Of a DNA stretch of 64,000 bases, positions 61,409-64,000 are shown in pieces. Within the stretch, counting starts at the first letter, position 1; every line of letters starts with the position of its first letter. The notes below the pieces were generated by a model that was given only the letters and a program-made list of their open reading frames with translations, was not told the origin of the DNA and made no database searches. Made by a program: the position numbers and the translations under genes. This DNA comes from Paramecium sonneborni. Lineage: Eukaryota; Ciliophora; Oligohymenophorea; Peniculida; Parameciidae. The stretch is from assembly GCA_905182985.1 (NCBI GenBank), contig CAJJDN010000109.1, forward strand, positions 124,001 through 188,000, written 5' to 3'.

Positions 61409-62583
61409 TCAAAAGACCTCTTCTCTAACTTAGAGGAATTCAGATGCAGCGCTCATCTTTTAGGTGAGAACTTCTTATAATCTCTCAACAACTTCTAATT
61501 ATTATTCTCTTTCAAAGGTTTGAGCTTCATATTAGGCTTCTTATTCAGCAGCCCATCTTTCTTAAATGGCCAATGAATCTTCAGCATCTTCAAGGAATAA
61601 CTAAAGAAGAGATTAGAGATTATATAAATACAGTTTAATCTTCTAAGTCTTCAACAGCCTCTTAGATGGTGACCTTGAATTAGACAATTGAGTTTTCTAA
61701 GAATGCTTTTCTTTCAACTAATCTCTTGTGTTCTTCTTATAAATGTCCACTTTAGACTTCCCAATTAGCAGCTTATCTTTCTTCAGTAGCGAGGAGAGAA
61801 GCTCTGCTGGCAACTAATTATTATCTAATTTAAGCTAAGAGTTCTAAGATTTTAATTATGCTCTTATTATCAACTTTTGAGGCTAATTATGTTAAGGCAT
61901 TGATAAGTGGCTAGATATGATTAAAATTAAAAAATACCTTGAAGAGAGCATGTTTAGATTCCATCAATTTAGCTTAGACCTTTTCAAATCTACTTTTGAG
62001 TTAAGCAAAAGCAACACCAGCTTATAAATGTTAAACAATTTTAGAGGCTTCATCAATGGCATCCATTTAATCAACGTGTTCTGCATCTTTTCTAACCCAT
62101 GTTTCATGTTATGATTGTCTTGTTGCAGATTCATCAGCAAAGCTTCTTTCATTATTGGCAATATCTGAAGTAACAACTCTAACTTCAACTTCAGCTTCAC
62201 CTAATGCTTCTGTTGTTGAATCTCTCAAATTTGAAAGAGCAACAATTTAAGATTAGTGATAAGCAATTTCTTATTCTAAATCAGCTATGATCTATACAAT
62301 TATATTATAATATGCTTACCTTTTCGAAAGCAACTGTATCACTCTCATGAACTTTGTCAGCTTTCTTTTAATCTCCGTTGAGTTGGGAAGCAATATTGTT
62401 TAAGAGAATTTGAATTTCACCTACAGGTCCACCTGTTGCCAATTAAAGTTAAAGCACTGACAACACTGAATTTCCAAATGAATCCTTGTTAATTTAAGCC
62501 AACACTTCCTTTGGACTTTCTGTCTTTGTTACTCTAGCAGTTGCAACTGCAAGGATAAGAGTCAATACAGGTACGATTCTCAT
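61409..62583 (-). CDS. Trichocyst matrix protein (TMP family)
   Basis: Secretory protein stored in trichocysts, the exocytotic organelles of Paramecium. The start MRIVPVLTLILAVATARV is a signal peptide. KESPKEVLAQINKDSFGNSV-like sequence and then QLQLATGGPVGEIQILLNNI follow, highly typical of TMPs, with long alternating helical coiled segments (e.g. VALSNLRDSTTEALGEAEVE, WVRKDAEHVDQMDAID, EERQAANWEVQSGHLQEEH). Introns include a 28-nt one near 62290-62318 and a 31-nt one (GTATTTATAT...CTTTAG) near 61604-61634. The TMP precursor is normally processed to short mature forms. Base composition is less AT-rich than in the neighbouring unknown genes, fitting high expression. Confidence 0.9.
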
Positions 62584-63636
62584 GTTATTAATATTAATAT
62601 TAATGAAATGAAATCACAATCATTCTCCAAGACATTAAAAATTACCCGTTTTTCAATTTATTGTTACACTCTCATTAATACGTTTTTGTTTTAATTAAAA
62701 ACTCATTCATTTTATTATTCTCTATTAAACTCTCTTCTACTGATAATAATCATCATAATCGGATTCTCTTCTTTTAATTTTATCAAAATATATCAATCAT
62801 AATTTCAACTTTGATTTTCTATTTATTTTACATAAAAAATTCATGATTTGATTCATTTATCAAATTCTCATAGTAATCAAATTTTAAACACGATCATTTT
62901 ACACTCAAGGTAATATGAAACAATATTAATCAAGATTCTCAATTTATAAATAAATATAATATTTATGAATCAAATTTATGTCTAAATCATTAACATTATT
63001 GTGTATCTTTTAAGTTTCAATAAATCTAAAGATTTAATATCATATAGAATTTAATTTAGAATCAGTTAATTCCTTAACTTTTCTCAATCCTGAAACCTAT
63101 AATTTCTTAGAAAATTAAGAATTTAATTGTTGAAGATATTTTATTATCACTCTATGCTTTCTTAATTTACTCAAAAAAATTTAATTAAATTCTCAAGATA
63201 TTTCGAAATCCAAATAAAACTTCTTTTTTTCTTTTTCTTTTTTAAGTCTTATAAACTATTGATTAATATTATTTATAATTTTCAGACTTGAAAGTAGAAC
63301 AAATTAGTTTATAAAGTTTATCAGTTTCTTAATTCTATATAAACTAATCACTTATCATGAATAGTTAATCTATTATGAGAAAATAATAAATGAATTTTTT
63401 TATAGTATTAATTATAAATTATAATTTAATATGAATTAAAGTTATAATGTAAAATGATTCCTAACTCACAACCTAAGTGGTTTAAATAGAAAATAGTTTA
63501 GAATGCAATTAATTGATTTTTTGTGTTTCAAATTAATGATAGAAGAATTGTTAGAAATATATTTAGAATAAAAAATAATAAAAAATAGGTTTGAAATAAG
63601 AAATTTCAGCAGTAGTTAAATTTTGGGAAATATAAT
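62584..63636. other. Intergenic AT-rich stretch (1.05 kb), trichocyst gene 5' flank
   Basis: No coding frame or RNA gene is supported on either strand. Just before the TMP start the + strand reads a TTAATA repeat (62586-62604). The long, gene-free flank upstream of a highly expressed gene may carry regulatory sites. Confidence 0.45.
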
Positions 63637-64000
63637 TCAAATATGCATTAGATTTTTGATTTCTTAATTGCCTATTTACTTTGCTAATAAATAAGGACTC
63701 ATCTACCGATAGGGCCATTTCTTTAAATTAGTTATTAATAAATAACTTCTTAGATTAAATGCATATTAGCACCTTTTGATAACAAAAATGAGACCATTTT
63801 TTAATTTTCATCCTTGACTGCTCTATAGAGCAATGTCAAGCCTTATATAAATTAATCGATTGGATTCTTCTTAAAGTATTCTTTCAACTCATAATATTCC
63901 TCTTCTTAGTACCACTTTAGTAATTCAACATTTTCAGGTTCAATAGAAGATTTCAAAAATCTTTTTCTAATGGTTTATAAGAAATCCAAGGAAGACTTAG
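63637..64000 (-). CDS. Ankyrin-repeat protein, C-terminal part (5' end outside window)
   Basis: Open frame from the right edge. The C-terminal end has ankyrin-like helices: QGLTLLYRAVKDENQKMVSF, LLSKGANMH, then, after a 26-nt intron (GTTATTTATT...AAAG), MSPYLLAKQIGNQEIKNLM and TGA 63637-63639. A leading region reads ENVELLKWYQEEEYYELKEY. The rest lies beyond the window, so size and partner domains are unknown. Confidence 0.7.

Noticed and set aside
1..64000. CRISPR arrays, insertion sequences, tRNA or rRNA genes, telomere repeats
   Set aside because: None seen. No spaced direct repeats, no transposase, no cloverleaf-like stretch and no G/T telomere tract; also the genome is eukaryotic.

Overview
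This window looks like macronuclear (somatic) DNA of a Paramecium-type ciliate. The DNA is very AT-rich. TAA and TAG recur inside conserved domains at positions that read as glutamine, and only TGA ends genes. Genes lie tens of bases apart on both strands. They are interrupted by very small GT...AG introns of 20-34 nt, many of exactly 25 nt, which restore the frame wherever a conserved domain would otherwise break. A trichocyst matrix protein gene supports Paramecium; I cannot name the species.

Layout. 1-14.8 kb: a large unknown protein entering from the left, an OTU (otubain-like) deubiquitinase, an Aha1-type Hsp90 co-chaperone, a dual-specificity phosphatase, an ANP32-like LRR protein, a coiled-coil protein, a RING-CH membrane E3, a double thioredoxin-fold/ZZ protein, a TMBIM (Bax-inhibitor-1-like) membrane protein and a small protein. 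15-28 kb: a PP2C phosphatase, a B-box/SPRY protein, the FACT subunit SPT16, a decayed PB1-ZZ-UBA (NBR1-like) gene, a LIN54-type CXC protein and an ankyrin-AGC kinase. 28-46 kb: small unknown genes, one protein with a twin Cys motif, a cytosolic carboxypeptidase (tubulin-modifying type), a TMEM33-like protein, ESCRT-III VPS60/CHMP5, an OSCA/TMEM63 channel, a DUF4485 protein, an MBOAT acyltransferase, a multi-pass RING-H2 protein and a PX sorting nexin. 46.8-64 kb: a hybrid histidine kinase, an ankyrin-DHHC palmitoyltransferase, a decayed PTPDC1-like phosphatase, a cyclin, a classical tyrosine phosphatase, three protein kinases (MAP3K-like, a CAMK-like Ser/Thr kinase, and an EF-hand kinase with a damaged catalytic loop), a trichocyst matrix protein and the end of an ankyrin gene.

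Two assembly features matter. At 19200 and 25851 a single N separates two copies, identical where I compared them, of about 1.2 kb. These look like unmerged contig overlaps, so the 3' ends of SPT16 and of the ankyrin-kinase appear twice. The genes form no operon or single pathway. The recurring themes are signalling (kinases and phosphatases), ubiquitin and membrane traffic, and cilia/cortex biology, as expected for a ciliate. The most interesting items are two clear pseudogenes, an unusual double thioredoxin/ZZ protein lacking CxxC, a repeated CxCxxCG motif protein, a predicted pseudokinase with EF hands, an ankyrin-AGC kinase fusion and several overlapping gene ends. All coordinates come from hand translation; intron calls are inferred from frame and domain continuity.
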